DNA of 64,000 nucleotides from Betaproteobacteria bacterium (GCA_016234705.1 JACRAS010000107.1:62001-126000), one strand, 5' to 3'. Positions 35,140 to 51,476 are shown, counted from the stretch's first letter. Numbers and translations: made by a program. The notes: generated by a model not told the origin, from the sequence alone.

Positions 35140-36201
35140 ATGGCACGCACCATCATGATCATGGCAGGCGGGACCGGAGGGCACGTTTTTCCCGCGCTGG
35201 CGGTGGCGGAATATTTGAAACAGCAGGGGTGGCGCGTAGTGTGGCTGGGGGCGAAAACGGGAATGGAAGCGACGCTGGTACCCAAGTATGGCTACGAAGT
35301 TGCCTGGGTGCGCTTTTCCGGGCTGCGCGGTAAAGGCCTGATGCGTGCTGCGTTGCTGCCGTTCAAGCTGCTTGTCGCGTTCTGGCAGAGCGCGCGCGCG
35401 ATTCTCGCGCAGCGTCCCGACGTGGTTCTGGGCATGGGCGGCTATATCAGTTTCCCGGGCGGCATGATGGCTTCGCTGCTGCACCGCCCGCTGCTGATCC
35501 ACGAGCAGAATTCCGTCGCCGGCCTTGCGAACAAGGTGCTGGCGCGCCTGGCCGACAAGGTATTGGAAGGGTTTCCCGGTTCTTTGCCCGGCGCGCAATT
35601 CTGCGGCAACCCGGTGCGCAGGGAGATCACCGCGCCGGCTGCGCCGCGCGAGCGCTTTGGCAAGCGCGCCGGCCGCCTCAAACTGCTGGTTCTGGGCGGC
35701 AGCCTGGGGGCGCAAGCGCTCAATGAAACGGTGCCGCAGGCGCTCTCGCTCTTGCCCGAGGAGGCGCGGCCGGAGGTCACGCACCAGGCGGGAGCAAAGC
35801 ACATCGAGGCCCTGCGCGCCGGCTACGCCGCGGCCGGCGTACGCGCCGAAGCGCTCGCCTTCATCGACGACATTGCGAGGCGTTACGGTGAAGCCGATGT
35901 CGTCCTTTGCCGCGCCGGCGCGCTTACCGTCGCCGAACTCGCCTGCGCCGGCGTCGCCGGCATTCTCGTGCCTTTTCCGCATGCGGTGGACGATCACCAG
36001 AGCGCGAACGCGAAATTCCTGTCCTCGCGCGGCGCGGCCATCCTGCTGCCGCAGGCCGAATTGTCCGCGCAGCGGCTAGCCGATCTGCTGCGCGGGCTCA
36101 CGCGCGAACGGCTGCTTGAGATGGCTGAGAAGGCGCGCTCGCTAGCGAAGCCGGACGCAACCGAGGCAGTAGCCCGCGCCTGCATCGAGTTGGCGAAATG
36201 A
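35140..36201 (+). CDS. murG: UDP-GlcNAc:undecaprenyl-PP-MurNAc-pentapeptide GlcNAc transferase
   Basis: The 353-residue peripheral membrane GT-B glycosyltransferase makes lipid II from lipid I. Signature loops are [43 protein letters not shown] and [14 protein letters not shown], with [12 protein letters not shown] in the donor-binding half. It ends at an ATGA overlap whose ATG opens a 28-codon leader, not murC itself. That leader contains a copy of the murC start, discussed separately. Confidence 0.97.
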   Translation: MARTIMIMAGGTGGHVFPALAVAEYLKQQGWRVVWLGAKTGMEATLVPKYGYEVAWVRFSGLRGKGLMRAALLPFKLLVAFWQSARAILAQRPDVVLGMGGYISFPGGMMASLLHRPLLIHEQNSVAGLANKVLARLADKVLEGFPGSLPGAQFCGNPVRREITAPAAPRERFGKRAGRLKLLVLGGSLGAQALNETVPQALSLLPEEARPEVTHQAGAKHIEALRAGYAAAGVRAEALAFIDDIARRYGEADVVLCRAGALTVAELACAGVAGILVPFPHAVDDHQSANAKFLSSRGAAILLPQAELSAQRLADLLRGLTRERLLEMAEKARSLAKPDATEAVARACIELAK

Positions 36202-36284
36202 AGCATAAAGTCAAACGTATTCATTTCGTCGGGATCGGCGAGCCGGCTTTTTCGAACCGCCGCTCCCGACTGGACCGAGCATGA
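36198..36284 (+). CDS. 28-codon leader formed by duplication of the murC start
   Basis: The ATG overlaps the murG stop and the TGA overlaps the true murC start (ATGA at both ends). The first 14 codons ([14 protein letters not shown]) are those of murC, followed by 14 unrelated residues. It should be translated after murG and hand ribosomes to murC. The product is far too short to be an enzyme. Confidence 0.45.
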   Translation: MKHKVKRIHFVGIGEPAFSNRRSRLDRA

Positions 36285-36323
36285 AGCATAAAGTCAAACG
36301 TATTCACTTCGTCGGGATCGGCG
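36198..36323 (+). repeat. 43-bp direct duplication of the murC 5' end
   Basis: 36198-36240 and 36281-36323 are identical except for one base (CAT versus CAC for the histidine codon). Their starts are 83 bases apart, which changes the frame, so the first copy cannot simply extend MurC. Confidence 0.95.
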
Positions 36324-37687
36324 GTAGTGGCATGAGCGGCATCGCCGAGGTGCTGCTCAACCTCGGCTACCAGGTCACGGGCTCCGATCTGGGCGAGAAC
36401 GCCGCGACCCGGCGCCTCGCCGGCCTGGGCGCCGCGGTGCATATCGGGCACGCGGCCGAGCACGTGGCCCAGACCGATGTCGTGGTGGTGTCCACCGCGG
36501 TGGGCAACAACAATGCGGAAGTGATGGCAGCGCGCGCACGGCGCATTCCGGTGGTGCCGCGCGCGCTGATGCTGGCCGAGCTGATGCGGCTGAAGCAGGG
36601 CATCGCCATTGCCGGCACCCACGGCAAGACCACCACCACCAGCCTGGTGGCGAGCGTGCTCGCCGGGGCCGGGCTCGATCCCACCTTCGTCATCGGCGGC
36701 CGGCTCACAAGCAGCGCCTCGAACGCGCGCCTGGGCGCGGGCGAGTTCATCGTGGTCGAGGCGGACGAGTCGGACGCTTCTTTTCTGCACCTGCAGCCGG
36801 TGATCGCGGTGGTCACCAACATCGACGCCGACCATATGGAGACCTACCAGCACGATTTCGCGCGGCTGAAGCAGGCGTTCGTCGTTTTCCTGCAAAACCT
36901 GCCCTTCTACGGCGCGGCGGTGCTGTGCACCGACGACAAGCACGTGCGCGAAATCCAGCCGTTCGTGTCCAAGCCCATCCTGAGCTACGGCTTCGGCGCC
37001 GATGCCATGGTGCGCGCGGAGAACGTCAGCCATTGCGGCGGCAAGATGCGCTTCGATGCGGTGCGCGAAGGCAAGGCCGGGGTACTCGAGGTGACGCTCA
37101 ACCTGCCGGGCCGGCATAACGTGCAGAACGCCCTCGCCGCGATCGCCGTCGCCACCGAACTGGGCCTCGCGGACGCGGCCATCGTCCGCGCGCTGGCGGA
37201 CTTCCGCGGCGTCGCCCGGCGCTTCCAGCGCTATGACGCGATCGCCGCCAAAGGCGGCGGCACGTTCACCCTGATCGACGATTACGGCCATCATCCGGCG
37301 GAGATGCAAGCGACGCTCGATGCGGCGCGCGGCGCCTTTCCCGGACGCCGCATCGTGCTCGCATTCCAGCCGCACCGCTATACGCGCACGCGCGACTTGT
37401 TCGAAGACTTCGTCAAGGTGCTCTCGGGCGCGGACGCGCTGCTCCTCGCGGAAGTCCATGCCGCGGGCGAGGCGCCCATCGTAGCGGCGGACGGCAGGAC
37501 GCTGGCGCGCGCGGTGCGAGTCGCCGGCCGCGTCGAGCCGGTGTTCGTCGAGAACATCGCCGACATGCCGGCTGCGATCCGCGCGGCGGCGCAGGACGGC
37601 GACGTGGTGCTCACCATGGGCGCGGGCTCGATCGGCGGCGTGCCGGCTGCGCTTGCCCCGACTTTGCTCGTCAAGGCCGCGGAGTGA
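36281..37687 (+). CDS. murC: UDP-MurNAc:L-alanine ligase
   Basis: The 468-residue Mur ligase adds the first amino acid, L-alanine, to UDP-MurNAc. Features are the N-terminal uridine-binding loop [17 protein letters not shown], the ATP loop [16 protein letters not shown] near 108, [12 protein letters not shown], and [15 protein letters not shown] in the C-terminal domain. The start is the second of two duplicated copies; only this one stays open through the gene. murB begins three bases after its stop. Confidence 0.97.
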   Translation: MKHKVKRIHFVGIGGSGMSGIAEVLLNLGYQVTGSDLGENAATRRLAGLGAAVHIGHAAEHVAQTDVVVVSTAVGNNNAEVMAARARRIPVVPRALMLAELMRLKQGIAIAGTHGKTTTTSLVASVLAGAGLDPTFVIGGRLTSSASNARLGAGEFIVVEADESDASFLHLQPVIAVVTNIDADHMETYQHDFARLKQAFVVFLQNLPFYGAAVLCTDDKHVREIQPFVSKPILSYGFGADAMVRAENVSHCGGKMRFDAVREGKAGVLEVTLNLPGRHNVQNALAAIAVATELGLADAAIVRALADFRGVARRFQRYDAIAAKGGGTFTLIDDYGHHPAEMQATLDAARGAFPGRRIVLAFQPHRYTRTRDLFEDFVKVLSGADALLLAEVHAAGEAPIVAADGRTLARAVRVAGRVEPVFVENIADMPAAIRAAAQDGDVVLTMGAGSIGGVPAALAPTLLVKAAE

Positions 37688-37690
37688 TAG

Positions 37691-40305
<2,615 letters not shown>

Positions 40306-40309
<4 letters not shown>

Positions 40310-41535
40310 GCAAGGAAAACAAGAACCTGGTCGTCGGCCTCGATATCGGCACCTCCAAGGTGGTGGCGATCGTCGCCGAGCTTTTGCCCGACAACCGGTT
40401 GAACATCATCGGCATGGGCGCTCACGAGTCCAAGGGCCTGAAAAAGGGTGTCGTAGTCAACATCGAAGCCACGGTCAATGCGATCCAGCGCGCGCTGGAG
40501 GAGGCCGAATTGATGGCCGATTGCAAGATCGCGCGCGTTTTTACCGGCATCGCCGGCAGCCACATCAAGAGCTTCAATTCGCGCGGCATGGTGGCGATCA
40601 AGGACAAGGAAGTGTCGGCGCTCGACGTCCAGCGCGTCATCGAGACCGCGCGCGCGCTGCCCATTCCCACCGACCAGCAGATCCTGCACATTCTCACCCA
40701 GCAGTTCGTCGTCGACGGCCAGGACGGCGTGCGCGAGCCCCTGGGCATGAGCGGAGTGCGTCTGGAAGTGGAAGTGCACATCGTCACCGGCGCGGTGTCG
40801 GCCGCGCAGAACATCGTCAAGTGCGTGCGCCGCTGCGGCCTGGAGGTGAACGATCTGATCTTGCAGCCGCTGGCCTCGTCGATCGCCGTGCTCACCGAGG
40901 ACGAAAAGGAACTGGGCGTGTGCCTGGTGGACATCGGCGGCGGCACCACCGATATCGCCATTTTCCGCGAGGGCGCGATCCGGCATACCGCGGTGATTCC
41001 CATCGCCGGCGATCAGATTACCAACGACATCGCCATGGCGCTGCGCACGCCCACCGCCGAGGCCGAGGAGATCAAGATCAGAAGCGGCTGCGCGCTGCGC
41101 CAGCTCGCCGATCCCGACGAGCTGGTGGAGGTGCCCGGCATCGGCGATCGCGGCTCGCGCCAGTTGTCGCGGCAGACCCTGGCCGAAGTGATCGAGCCGC
41201 GCGTGGAAGAGCTGTATTCCCTGATCCAGAAAGTGCTGCGCGAGTCCGGCTACGAGGAATTGCTGTCGTCCGGTCTGGTGCTCACCGGCGGCTCCAGCGT
41301 GATGCGGGGCATGGTCGAGCTGGGCGAGGAAATCTTTCATATGCCGGTGCGTTTGGGCACGCCGCGCTACTCAGGCGGGCTGGCAGATGTAGTGAAACAC
41401 CCGCGCTACGCCACGGCGATCGGACTGTTGCTCGAAGGACAGTCGCAGACCCAGCGCGGAATCCAGGCGCTGCAGGGCGCGTCGTTCAGGCAGGTGCTGT
41501 CGAGGATGAAGGAATGGTTCCAGCGCAATTTTTAG
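40306..41535 (+). CDS. ftsA: Cell division protein FtsA
   Basis: The 409-residue actin-like ATPase tethers FtsZ to the membrane. The phosphate loop LVVGLDIGTSKVVAIVAEL, the second phosphate motif LVDIGGGTTDIAIF and the adenosine motif VLTGGSSVMRGM are present. The C-terminal amphipathic membrane-targeting helix is recognisable as RMKEWFQRNF. A very long upstream frame is ftsQ sequence in another phase and was ignored. A 132-base gap, containing a fresh ribosome site, separates it from ftsZ. Confidence 0.97.
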
Positions 41536-41667
41536 TGACCAGGGATTGCAAGCTGGGGGCGAGCGCCGCGGTCGGCGCTTGGTGCAGCCCCCCGGTTCGC
41601 AGTTCCCGGCCGCAATCGGCGGTGAATTCGCAGTTCGTTTTTTAACCAAGACCCGGAAGGAGGCACT

Positions 41668-42819
41668 ATGTTTGAAATCGTGGATGTACAAAACAACGGT
41701 ACCGTGATCAAGGTGGTTGGCGTGGGCGGCGCCGGCGGCAACGCCGTCGATCACATGATCCGCAACACCGTGCAGGGGGTGGAGTTCATCGCCATGAACA
41801 CCGACGCCCAGGCGCTCGCGTACGGGCAGGCGAAGAACCAGATTCAGCTCGGCGCTTCCGGGCTGGGCGCGGGGGCCCAGCCCGAGGCCGGGCGCGCGGC
41901 CGCGCTGGAGGCGCGCGACCAGATCGAGGAGGCGTTGCAGGGGGCGCACATGGTGTTCATCACCGCCGGCATGGGCGGCGGCACCGGCACCGGCGCCGCG
42001 CCCTTGGTGGCCGAGGTGGCGAAGCAATTGGGCATCCTGACGGTGGCGGTGGTCACGAAACCGTTCTCCTTCGAGGGCATCAAGCGCATGCAGGCGGCCG
42101 AGGGCGGCATCGACGAACTGGCGCAGAACGTCGACTCGGTGATCGTGATCCTCAACGAGAAACTGGAAGAGGTGCTGGGCGGGGACGTATCGATGGAAGA
42201 GGCGTTCGGCGCGGCCGACGACGTGCTGAAGAATGCGGTCGCGGGTATTTCCGAGATCATCAATATCCGCGGCCTGATCAACGTCGATTTCCAGGACGTC
42301 AAGACCGTCATGCATGAGCAGGGCATGGCGATGATGGGCTCGGCCTCGTCCTCGGGTATGGACCGGGCGCGCATCGCCGCCGAGCAGGCGGTGGCCTGCC
42401 CGTTGCTCGAGGGCGTCAATCTCTCCGGCGCGCGCGGCGTGCTGGTCAACATTACCGCCGCCAAATCCGGCCTCAAGCTGCGTGAAACCAAGGAAGTGAT
42501 GGAAACCATACGCAGCTTCGCCGCCGACGATGCCACCGTAATTCTGGGTGCGGTCTACGACGACAACATGGGCGACGAAATGCGGGTGACCGTGGTTGCG
42601 ACCGGGCTCGGGCAGCCGGCAGCCATACGCCAAACGAAGCCGCAACTGGTGGTGAAAAACGGCACCGACAACATGGCCGTCACGGGCGTTGACTACGCGG
42701 CGCTGGACGCGATGCCGGCGGTGATCCGCAAGAACCGCGCCTCGACCATCGAGGCGCTGCAGCAGAGCGGGGTGGACAAGTACGACATCCCGGCCTTCCT
42801 GCGCAAGCAGGCTGACTAA
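41668..42819 (+). CDS. ftsZ: Cell division GTPase FtsZ
   Basis: The 383-residue tubulin-like GTPase builds the Z ring. The GTP-binding tubulin signature [10 protein letters not shown] starts at residue 103, the N-terminal [16 protein letters not shown] loop is intact, and the T7 synergy loop is [11 protein letters not shown]. The extreme C-terminus, [12 protein letters not shown], is the conserved peptide that binds FtsA and ZipA. A strong GGAAGGAGG ribosome site precedes the ATG, fitting the high expression of FtsZ relative to FtsA. Confidence 0.98.
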   Translation: MFEIVDVQNNGTVIKVVGVGGAGGNAVDHMIRNTVQGVEFIAMNTDAQALAYGQAKNQIQLGASGLGAGAQPEAGRAAALEARDQIEEALQGAHMVFITAGMGGGTGTGAAPLVAEVAKQLGILTVAVVTKPFSFEGIKRMQAAEGGIDELAQNVDSVIVILNEKLEEVLGGDVSMEEAFGAADDVLKNAVAGISEIINIRGLINVDFQDVKTVMHEQGMAMMGSASSSGMDRARIAAEQAVACPLLEGVNLSGARGVLVNITAAKSGLKLRETKEVMETIRSFAADDATVILGAVYDDNMGDEMRVTVVATGLGQPAAIRQTKPQLVVKNGTDNMAVTGVDYAALDAMPAVIRKNRASTIEALQQSGVDKYDIPAFLRKQAD

Positions 42820-42896
42820 AGTTCCGTCAGGGGGAGGCTGGTCGCGCTCCGGGCCGCGCGGCCGGCCTCCCGCATGTCTACGGGGTGTTAAGTGCT

Positions 42897-43052
42897 GTCG
42901 CATGCCACGAGAAGACCTGCGCGCTGCGCGCGCCAACCCTGTTTTTCGTGCGGATGAAAAGCGCATCCGCACAAAAAACAGGGTTATGCAATTACTCCGC
43001 AACGATTGCCACATCCGCGCGGACGGTTTTTCGTCCGCGCAACATCGTAACT
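42897..43052 (+). repeat. Composite hairpin element, shortened copy B
   Basis: This copy lies between ftsZ and lpxC in the same orientation as copy A. It keeps the head (GTCGCATGCCAC), the GCGCGCTGCGCGCGCCAA segment, the class I hairpin, the GC hairpin GCGCGGACG/CGTCCGCGC (43017-43040) and the tail CAACATCGTAACT. The class II hairpin is almost entirely missing; only CATCCGCGC before the GC hairpin remains. Confidence 0.85.
42935..42985 (+). repeat. Class I 51-bp hairpin of element B
   Basis: Arms of 22 bases (42935-42956 and 42964-42985) pair with one mismatch around the 7-base loop AAAAGCG. Outer ends AACCCTG/CAGGGTT differ from copy A at a position where both strands have changed together. 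Confidence 0.9.
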
Positions 43053-43138
43053 GCGCAATAACGGAGGGGCGCGATTTAAGTCGTCACGTATATGTTAAAA
43101 TTCGCTTATTGCAATCAAGCTACAAGAATAAGACATTC

Positions 43139-44053
43139 ATGTTAAAGCAGCGCACCCTCAAATCCCTCATTCGCGCCACCGGCGTCGGGCTGCATTCGGG
43201 CGAGAAGGTGGAATTGACGCTGCGTCCGGCGCAGCCGAACACGGGCATCGTGTTCCGGCGCCTGGATCTGCCGCAACCCGCGGACGTGCGCGCCGACGCC
43301 TACAAGGTCGGCGACACGCGCCTGTGCAGCACGCTGGAGAACGGCATCGCCAAGGTGGCGACGGTGGAGCACCTGATGTCGGCTTTCGCCGGGCTGGGCG
43401 TGGACAACGCCTATGTTGATCTCACTGGGGCGGAAGTGCCCATCATGGACGGCAGCGCCTCGCCTTTCGTGTTCCTGCTGCAGTCGGCGGGCATCGTCGA
43501 GCAGCCGGTCGCCAAGCGCTTCATCCGCATCAAGAAAGCGGTGGAAGTAAGACAAGGCGACAAATGGGCCCGCTTCGAGCCTTACCCCGGTTTCAAGCTG
43601 TCTTTTTCCATCGTTTTCAACCATCCGGTGTTCGATAAATCCAGCCAGCAAGTCGTGGTCGATTTTGCCGAGACCTCCTATATCAAGGAGGTGGCGCGGG
43701 CGCGCACCTTCGGTTTCATGCAGGATGTGGAAAGCCTGCGCGCGAGCGGCCTGGCCATGGGAGGCAGTCTGGACAACGCCGTAGTGATGGACGAATACCG
43801 CGTGCTGAACACCGATGGTCTGCGCTATGCCGACGAGTTCGTGAAGCACAAGATACTGGACGCAATCGGCGACCTGTATCTGCTCGGCCATCCCGTGATC
43901 GGGGCGTTTTCGGCGCATAAGTCCGGCCACGGCCTGAACAACACCCTGTTGCGCGCTACCTTGGCCGATGCCGATGCCTGGGAGTATGTGAGCTTCGAGC
44001 ACGCGGACGATGCCCCGGCCGGGCTCACCCGCTTTCTCGCCCAACCCGCCTGA
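43139..44053 (+). CDS. lpxC: UDP-3-O-acyl-N-acetylglucosamine deacetylase
   Basis: The 304-residue zinc amidase carries out the committed step of lipid A synthesis. Zinc and catalytic residues are visible in [13 protein letters not shown] (first histidine), [17 protein letters not shown] (histidine and aspartate) and HKSGHGLNN (catalytic histidine). The start at 43139 gives the usual [10 protein letters not shown]-terminus; the longer frame reads back into repeat element B and is spurious. Separation from ftsZ by a hairpin element suggests at least partly independent expression. Confidence 0.97.
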   Translation: MLKQRTLKSLIRATGVGLHSGEKVELTLRPAQPNTGIVFRRLDLPQPADVRADAYKVGDTRLCSTLENGIAKVATVEHLMSAFAGLGVDNAYVDLTGAEVPIMDGSASPFVFLLQSAGIVEQPVAKRFIRIKKAVEVRQGDKWARFEPYPGFKLSFSIVFNHPVFDKSSQQVVVDFAETSYIKEVARARTFGFMQDVESLRASGLAMGGSLDNAVVMDEYRVLNTDGLRYADEFVKHKILDAIGDLYLLGHPVIGAFSAHKSGHGLNNTLLRATLADADAWEYVSFEHADDAPAGLTRFLAQPA

Positions 44054-44066
44054 TCCGCGGCGTGTT

Positions 44067-44498
44067 CTAGTTTTTTTTTCGCCCGACCATTTCTGTAAGG
44101 GCTTGTTTGAGTCTTGATTCCGGCAGGCGCTTGGCCAGGGCTTGCAGGCTTTCGGCCCCGGCTGCGCTGAGCTTGGCCTGCTTTGGGGTGAGCGCTTGCT
44201 GGGGTTCCCGACGGGGTTGCACTTCAAGGCGAATTCCGGTAACCTCCACGCCACGCTTTGAAAAATCATTGACCAGTCCAGGACTTAGCAATTTTAGCTT
44301 GGCTGCGATCGCGTTGTTTTCCGCAAAAATTACGATAGTTTGCCGTTTATAATTCACGATCGACGAGGATCGCAACAACTGTTGCGGCACGAGTTCGCTA
44401 TAGATGCACCGCAATTCGATGAGGCGTTCCGCCTGGGGTAACAAGGCCGCTATACCAGCGGTCGAGTCCAGATAGGCACGAAGATTCTTGGAATGCAT
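44067..44498 (-). CDS. DUF721/DciA-like protein
   Basis: The 143-residue soluble protein of the DUF721 family is related to DciA, the replicative-helicase operator of bacteria without DnaC or DnaI. Recognisable parts are LPQQLLRSSSIVNYKRQTIVIF and NAIAAKLKLLSPGLVNDF, the KH-like domain. The C-terminal third is variable and charged. It is convergent with lpxC (13 bases apart, sharing a T-run) and divergent from the M23 peptidase gene, whose start is only 23 bases away, so the two promoters must overlap. A helicase-loading role is inferred from family only. Confidence 0.8.
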   Translation of the reverse strand: MHSKNLRAYLDSTAGIAALLPQAERLIELRCIYSELVPQQLLRSSSIVNYKRQTIVIFAENNAIAAKLKLLSPGLVNDFSKRGVEVTGIRLEVQPRREPQQALTPKQAKLSAAGAESLQALAKRLPESRLKQALTEMVGRKKN

Positions 44499-44521
44499 GG
44501 AGCTATCTCTCGGAGGGGATC

Positions 44522-45460
44522 ATGCATATTATTCTGGTATCGAACCGGCTGGCAACGGCCAAATCGATTTCGCTCGGACCGCATCACCTGCTGCTGGGGG
44601 TGGCGCTGCTGGCGGCTACCGTCGTGGTCCTGTCCAGTTCCATGTTCTATCTGGTATTCCGCCATGCGGCCGAGATCAAGCTGCCGCTGGTGCAGACGCT
44701 GCTACTGTCGGCGCAGGAACAGCAGAGCCAGAATGCCAAAGACTTCATGCGCGAGAACCTGAACGCGATGGCGGTCAGGCTGGGTCAGATGCAGGCGCAA
44801 CTGATGCGCCTGGACGCGCTGGGCGAGCGCCTGTCGGCGCTTGCCGGCATCAAACCGCAGGAGTTCCGCATGAGCGAGCCCCCTGGCCGCGGCGGCGCGC
44901 TGTCCACCAGCATCCCGGTACAAGACTTGTCCATACACGATTTCACCTGGCAACTCGACGCGCTTTCCAAGCATATGGAAAACCGCTACGATTACATGGG
45001 CATTCTCGAAAACCGGCTGTTCGATGCGAAGGTGAAGAAGAAGCTCATGCCGACGGTCAAGCCGGTCGACGTAGACTGGAACGCCTCCAGCTTCGGCTGG
45101 CGCATCGATCCGATTACCGGACAGAACGCCTTGCACGAGGGCGTCGATTTTCTGGTCGACACCGGCACGCCCGTCCACGCCGCGGCCGGCGGCCTGGTCG
45201 TGGTTGCCGAATTTCATCCCCAATATGGCTATGTGGTCGATATCGACCACGGCAACGACTTCACTACCCGCTACGCCCACGCTTCCAAGTTGCTGGTCAA
45301 GGCCGGCGACCTGGTGCAGCGCGGCGGCATCATCGCCGAATCCGGCTCCACCGGCCGTTCCACCGGGCCGCACGTGCATTTCGAAGTGCGCTACAAAGGC
45401 GTCGCCCAGAATCCCAACCGCTTCCTGCAGGTTTCTGCCGCCGCCGCCAGGGCGAAATGA
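44522..45460 (+). CDS. M23-family peptidoglycan endopeptidase
   Basis: The 312-residue inner-membrane-anchored protein has a transmembrane helix at about 20-45, then a periplasmic coiled coil (about 55-105), and a C-terminal LytM/M23 zinc peptidase domain. The zinc residues are intact: HEGVDF gives His and Asp, and HVHFEV gives the catalytic and ligand histidines, so it should be an active DD-endopeptidase rather than an EnvC-like activator. GGAGGGG precedes the ATG. Its place between lpxC and secA is common in betaproteobacteria. Confidence 0.92.
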   Translation: MHIILVSNRLATAKSISLGPHHLLLGVALLAATVVVLSSSMFYLVFRHAAEIKLPLVQTLLLSAQEQQSQNAKDFMRENLNAMAVRLGQMQAQLMRLDALGERLSALAGIKPQEFRMSEPPGRGGALSTSIPVQDLSIHDFTWQLDALSKHMENRYDYMGILENRLFDAKVKKKLMPTVKPVDVDWNASSFGWRIDPITGQNALHEGVDFLVDTGTPVHAAAGGLVVVAEFHPQYGYVVDIDHGNDFTTRYAHASKLLVKAGDLVQRGGIIAESGSTGRSTGPHVHFEVRYKGVAQNPNRFLQVSAAAARAK

Positions 45461-45666
45461 GTGCTCAAGTGAAGCCTGATTAGCGCGGCGCGGTCCCGCG
45501 CCGCCCGCCGCTGCTCCTCCTGTGTTGTGCGTTATTGGATTTGACCTGCGCCTAGGCACGTCCTCCTTTCACGTCTTTCCCTAAGACTTAACGCCTCTCG
45601 CCGTTTAGCGCTGGGCAGGCATGGTAAAATTTCACTTCTTTCTCCGCCGCCGCCCCCCACCTTTTA

Positions 45667-48393
<2,727 letters not shown>

Positions 48394-48406
48394 ACCTGGG
48401 GCAACC

Positions 48407-49636
48407 ATGCCGGTGAATCTAGCTCCGCCAAAACCTGAAGATCTGCTGCCGGTGAAAGGGGTGACGCTGGGCGTTGCCGAGGCCGGTGTGCACAAGGCAG
48501 GCCGCAAGGACCTGCTGGTGGTGCGGCTTGCCGAAGGCGCGAGCGTCGCCGGCGTATTCACGCAGAACCGCTTCTGTGCCGCGCCCGTGATCGTTTGCAA
48601 GGAACACCTGTCGCTCGCCCGGCCGGTGCGCGCGCTGGTGGTGAATACGGGCAATGCCAATGCCGGCACCGGCGACGACGGTCTGGCGCGCGCGCGCGAG
48701 GCCTGTGCCGAATTGTCCCTGTTGCTCGGTTGTGACAGTTCGCAGATCCTGCCGTTTTCCACCGGCGTGATCATGGAGCCCTTGCCGGTTGAGCGTATCG
48801 TCGCGGCGCTGCCGCGCGCCCTCGCCGATGGTCGCGCGGACAACTGGGCGAGCGCGGCAGAGGCGATCATGACCACCGACACGGTGCCTAAGGCGTGTTC
48901 GCGGCGGCTCAGCTTCGGCGGCAAATCCGTGACCGTGACCGGCATGGCCAAGGGTGCCGGCATGATCCATCCCGATATGGCGACCCTGCTCGGCTTTGTC
49001 GCGACCGATGCGACGGTGAGCCGGGCGGCGCTGCAGCAAATGCTGGCCGAGGCGGCTGCGCGTTCATTCAATCGCATCACCGTGGACGGCGACACCTCTA
49101 CCAACGATTCCTTCATGTTGATCGCGACCGGCGCCGCGGGCACGCGCACCATCGACGATGAGCGCCACCCGGATTACGCGGCCCTCGCCGCGGCCGTCGC
49201 TGAAGTCGCCGTCTGGCTCGCCCAGGCGATCATCCGCGACGGCGAAGGCGCGACCAAGTTCATCACCGTGCAGGTGGAAGGCGGCAAAACCGAAGAGGAA
49301 TGCAGCAAGGTCGCCTTTGGCATCGCGCATTCTCCGCTGGTCAAGACGGCGTTCTTTGCCTCCGACCCCAACCTGGGGCGGCTGCTGTGCGCCATCGGTT
49401 ACGCCGGCATTCCCGACCTCGACGTCGGCCGCGTGCAGTTGCATCTGGGCGATGTGCTCGTGGCCAAGGACGGGAGCCGCAATCCGGCCTACCGCGAAGA
49501 GGACGGCCGGCGCGTGATGCAACAAAGCGAAATCACGGTGCGCGTGGAACTCGCCCGCGGCTCGGCGAAGACCACGGTGTGGACCTGCGACCTGTCGCAC
49601 GAATACGTTTCCATCAACGCGGATTACCGCAGCTGA
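48407..49636 (+). CDS. argJ: Bifunctional ornithine acetyltransferase/N-acetylglutamate synthase
   Basis: The 409-residue enzyme recycles the acetyl group in arginine synthesis, moving it from N-acetylornithine to glutamate. It is made as a precursor that cleaves itself before the nucleophile threonine (about residue 193) in [15 protein letters not shown], giving alpha and beta chains. Other conserved parts are [13 protein letters not shown] and [11 protein letters not shown]. Whether it also uses acetyl-CoA as a synthase cannot be told from the sequence. It lies directly downstream of secA, as in many betaproteobacteria. Confidence 0.96.
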   Translation: MPVNLAPPKPEDLLPVKGVTLGVAEAGVHKAGRKDLLVVRLAEGASVAGVFTQNRFCAAPVIVCKEHLSLARPVRALVVNTGNANAGTGDDGLARAREACAELSLLLGCDSSQILPFSTGVIMEPLPVERIVAALPRALADGRADNWASAAEAIMTTDTVPKACSRRLSFGGKSVTVTGMAKGAGMIHPDMATLLGFVATDATVSRAALQQMLAEAAARSFNRITVDGDTSTNDSFMLIATGAAGTRTIDDERHPDYAALAAAVAEVAVWLAQAIIRDGEGATKFITVQVEGGKTEEECSKVAFGIAHSPLVKTAFFASDPNLGRLLCAIGYAGIPDLDVGRVQLHLGDVLVAKDGSRNPAYREEDGRRVMQQSEITVRVELARGSAKTTVWTCDLSHEYVSINADYRS

Positions 49637-49641
49637 CTTGT

Positions 49642-50532
49642 ATGAGCGAATTGTCCAAATTTCTGGAAAGGGCCGAAGCATTGGTCGCGCGGCTCGAAGT
49701 GTTGTTGCCGGCGGTGCAGCCGCCGGTGGATTGGGGCGCGAGCATCGCCTTGCGCTGGCGCAAGGCGGGCGGGCACGGCCATCTGCGGCCGGTTGCCCAC
49801 CCGCACAAGATCCGGCTGTCCGATCTGCGCGGCGTGGACAGGCAGAAACACCTGATCGAACAGAACACGCGCCAGTTCGTGACCGGGTTGCCGGCCAACA
49901 ATGTGCTGCTGACCGGCGCGCGCGGCACCGGCAAGTCGTCGCTGGTCAAGGCCGTGCTCAACAAATTCCACCGCCAGGGCTTGCGCCTGATCGAAGTCGA
50001 CAAGCACGACTTGATCGACCTGCCCGACATCGTCGATCAGATTTCCGAGCGCACCGAGCGCTTCATCATATTTTGTGACGACCTGTCGTTCGAAGCGGCG
50101 GAGGCCGGCTACAAGGCGCTCAAGGCGGTGCTGGACGGCTCGATTTCGGCGACTTCGGAAAACGTGCTGATCTACGCCACCTCCAACCGGCGCCATCTGA
50201 TGCCGGAGTACATGCAGGAAAACCTCGAATACAAGCACGTGGGCGAAGAGATCCATCCGGGGGAGACCTCGGAGGAGAAAATTTCCCTGTCGGAGCGCTT
50301 CGGCCTGTGGGTGTCGTTCTATCCGTTTGACCAGGACGACTATCTCGGCATCGTCGAACACTGGCTCACCGAGCTGGGCTGCTCGCCGCGGGAAATAGCA
50401 GCCACGCAGGAAGAAGCGCTGCAGTGGGCGCTCTCGCGCGGCTCGCGCTCGGGCCGAGTCGCCTGGCAGTTCGCGCGCGACGTGTCCGGGCGGCTGCGCG
50501 CCGCCGGCGCTCCCCGCGCGAAGCGCGGTTGA
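49642..50532 (+). CDS. DUF815 AAA-type ATPase
   Basis: The 296-residue cytoplasmic P-loop protein contains Walker [16 protein letters not shown] near residue 92 and a Walker B-like [11 protein letters not shown] near 143, followed by [15 protein letters not shown] (sensor 1). The domain order matches the DUF815 family, which has no established function. The start is the ATG five bases after the argJ stop; an upstream frame only reads through argJ. The stop overlaps the Nudix-ThiE gene start, so the two are probably made together. Confidence 0.92.
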   Translation: MSELSKFLERAEALVARLEVLLPAVQPPVDWGASIALRWRKAGGHGHLRPVAHPHKIRLSDLRGVDRQKHLIEQNTRQFVTGLPANNVLLTGARGTGKSSLVKAVLNKFHRQGLRLIEVDKHDLIDLPDIVDQISERTERFIIFCDDLSFEAAEAGYKALKAVLDGSISATSENVLIYATSNRRHLMPEYMQENLEYKHVGEEIHPGETSEEKISLSERFGLWVSFYPFDQDDYLGIVEHWLTELGCSPREIAATQEEALQWALSRGSRSGRVAWQFARDVSGRLRAAGAPRAKRG

Positions 50533-51473
50533 ACACCGCTATCGTCGAAGTCGTCGCCGCGGTGATCGAGCGGCCGGACGGACGTTTCCTGCTGGCGCAA
50601 CGCCCTGCGGGCAAGGTGTACGCGGGCTTCTGGGAATTCCCCGGCGGCAAAGTCGAGCCGGACGAGCCGCTCGCGGCGGCGCTCGCGCGCGAGCTGCGTG
50701 AAGAGCTCGGCATCGACGTCGAAATCGCGCATCCCTGGATCGTGCAGATGTACACCTACGCGCACGCGACCGTGCGCCTGAATTTTTTTCGCGTGCGCGC
50801 CTGGCGCGGAGAGCCGCACGCCAAGGAAGAGCAGCAGCTTGCGTGGCAGCGCGCAGCCGCGGTCGATGTTGCGCCGTTATTGCCTGCCAACGCGCCGGTG
50901 CTGCGCGCCTTGCAGCTTCCGTTCGAGTACGCCATCACGCATGCGGGTGAGGTCGGAGTAGCAGAACAGTTGAGCCGCTTGGACGCGCGGCTGGCGCAGG
51001 GATTGAGATTGATTCAGGTGCGCGAGAAAGGCATGGATGCGCCTGAGTTGGAGCGTTTTGCCGCGGCGGTGATCGCCAAAGCGCGGCTGCACGGCGCGCG
51101 CGTGCTGATCAACTCCGACATCGAGCTGGCCGAGCGCCTGGGCGCGGACGGCGTGCATCTGGCCGCGGCGCAACTGGCGCGTCTGCAGCACCGGCCGGCG
51201 CTGGGCTGGTGCGGGGCCTCCTGCCACAATGCGGCGGAACTCGCGCGCGCGGCGCGGCTCGGCGTCGATTTCGCCGTACTCGGTCCGGTCCAGGCAACGC
51301 CTTCGCATCCTGATGCAACGCCGCTCGGTTGGGAAGGTTTTACCGCTTTGGCGCGCGGGGCCACTCTGCCGGTGCTTGCGCTGGGCGGGATGGTGCCGGG
51401 CGACCTGGAAACCGCCTGGCGCTGCGGCGCGCACGGCATCGCCATGGTACGCGGCAGCTGGCAGGGCGCGTGA
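50529..51473 (+). CDS. Nudix hydrolase (MutT-like) fused to a ThiE-like domain
   Basis: The 314-residue fusion protein has two parts. Residues 1-130 are an 8-oxo-dGTP diphosphatase-like Nudix domain with a full Nudix box, starting [20 protein letters not shown] and ending with EELG. Residues 140-314 are a thiamine-phosphate-synthase-like TIM barrel ([56 protein letters not shown]). Known fusions of this type sanitise oxidised nucleotides; whether the second domain makes thiamine phosphate is unclear. The start is a TTG overlapping the DUF815 stop. It is convergent with yacG, three bases away. Confidence 0.9.
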   Translation: MNTAIVEVVAAVIERPDGRFLLAQRPAGKVYAGFWEFPGGKVEPDEPLAAALARELREELGIDVEIAHPWIVQMYTYAHATVRLNFFRVRAWRGEPHAKEEQQLAWQRAAAVDVAPLLPANAPVLRALQLPFEYAITHAGEVGVAEQLSRLDARLAQGLRLIQVREKGMDAPELERFAAAVIAKARLHGARVLINSDIELAERLGADGVHLAAAQLARLQHRPALGWCGASCHNAAELARAARLGVDFAVLGPVQATPSHPDATPLGWEGFTALARGATLPVLALGGMVPGDLETAWRCGAHGIAMVRGSWQGA

Positions 51474-51476
51474 AGC

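Noticed and set aside
42902-43138. N-terminal extension of lpxC by 79 codons.
   Set aside because: It reads through repeat element B. The ATG at 43139 gives the normal LpxC N-terminus.
45485-45504. GC-rich hairpin upstream of secA as a terminator or secM-like arrest site.
   Set aside because: The loop is only about two bases, no T-run follows and no leader peptide gene is present.
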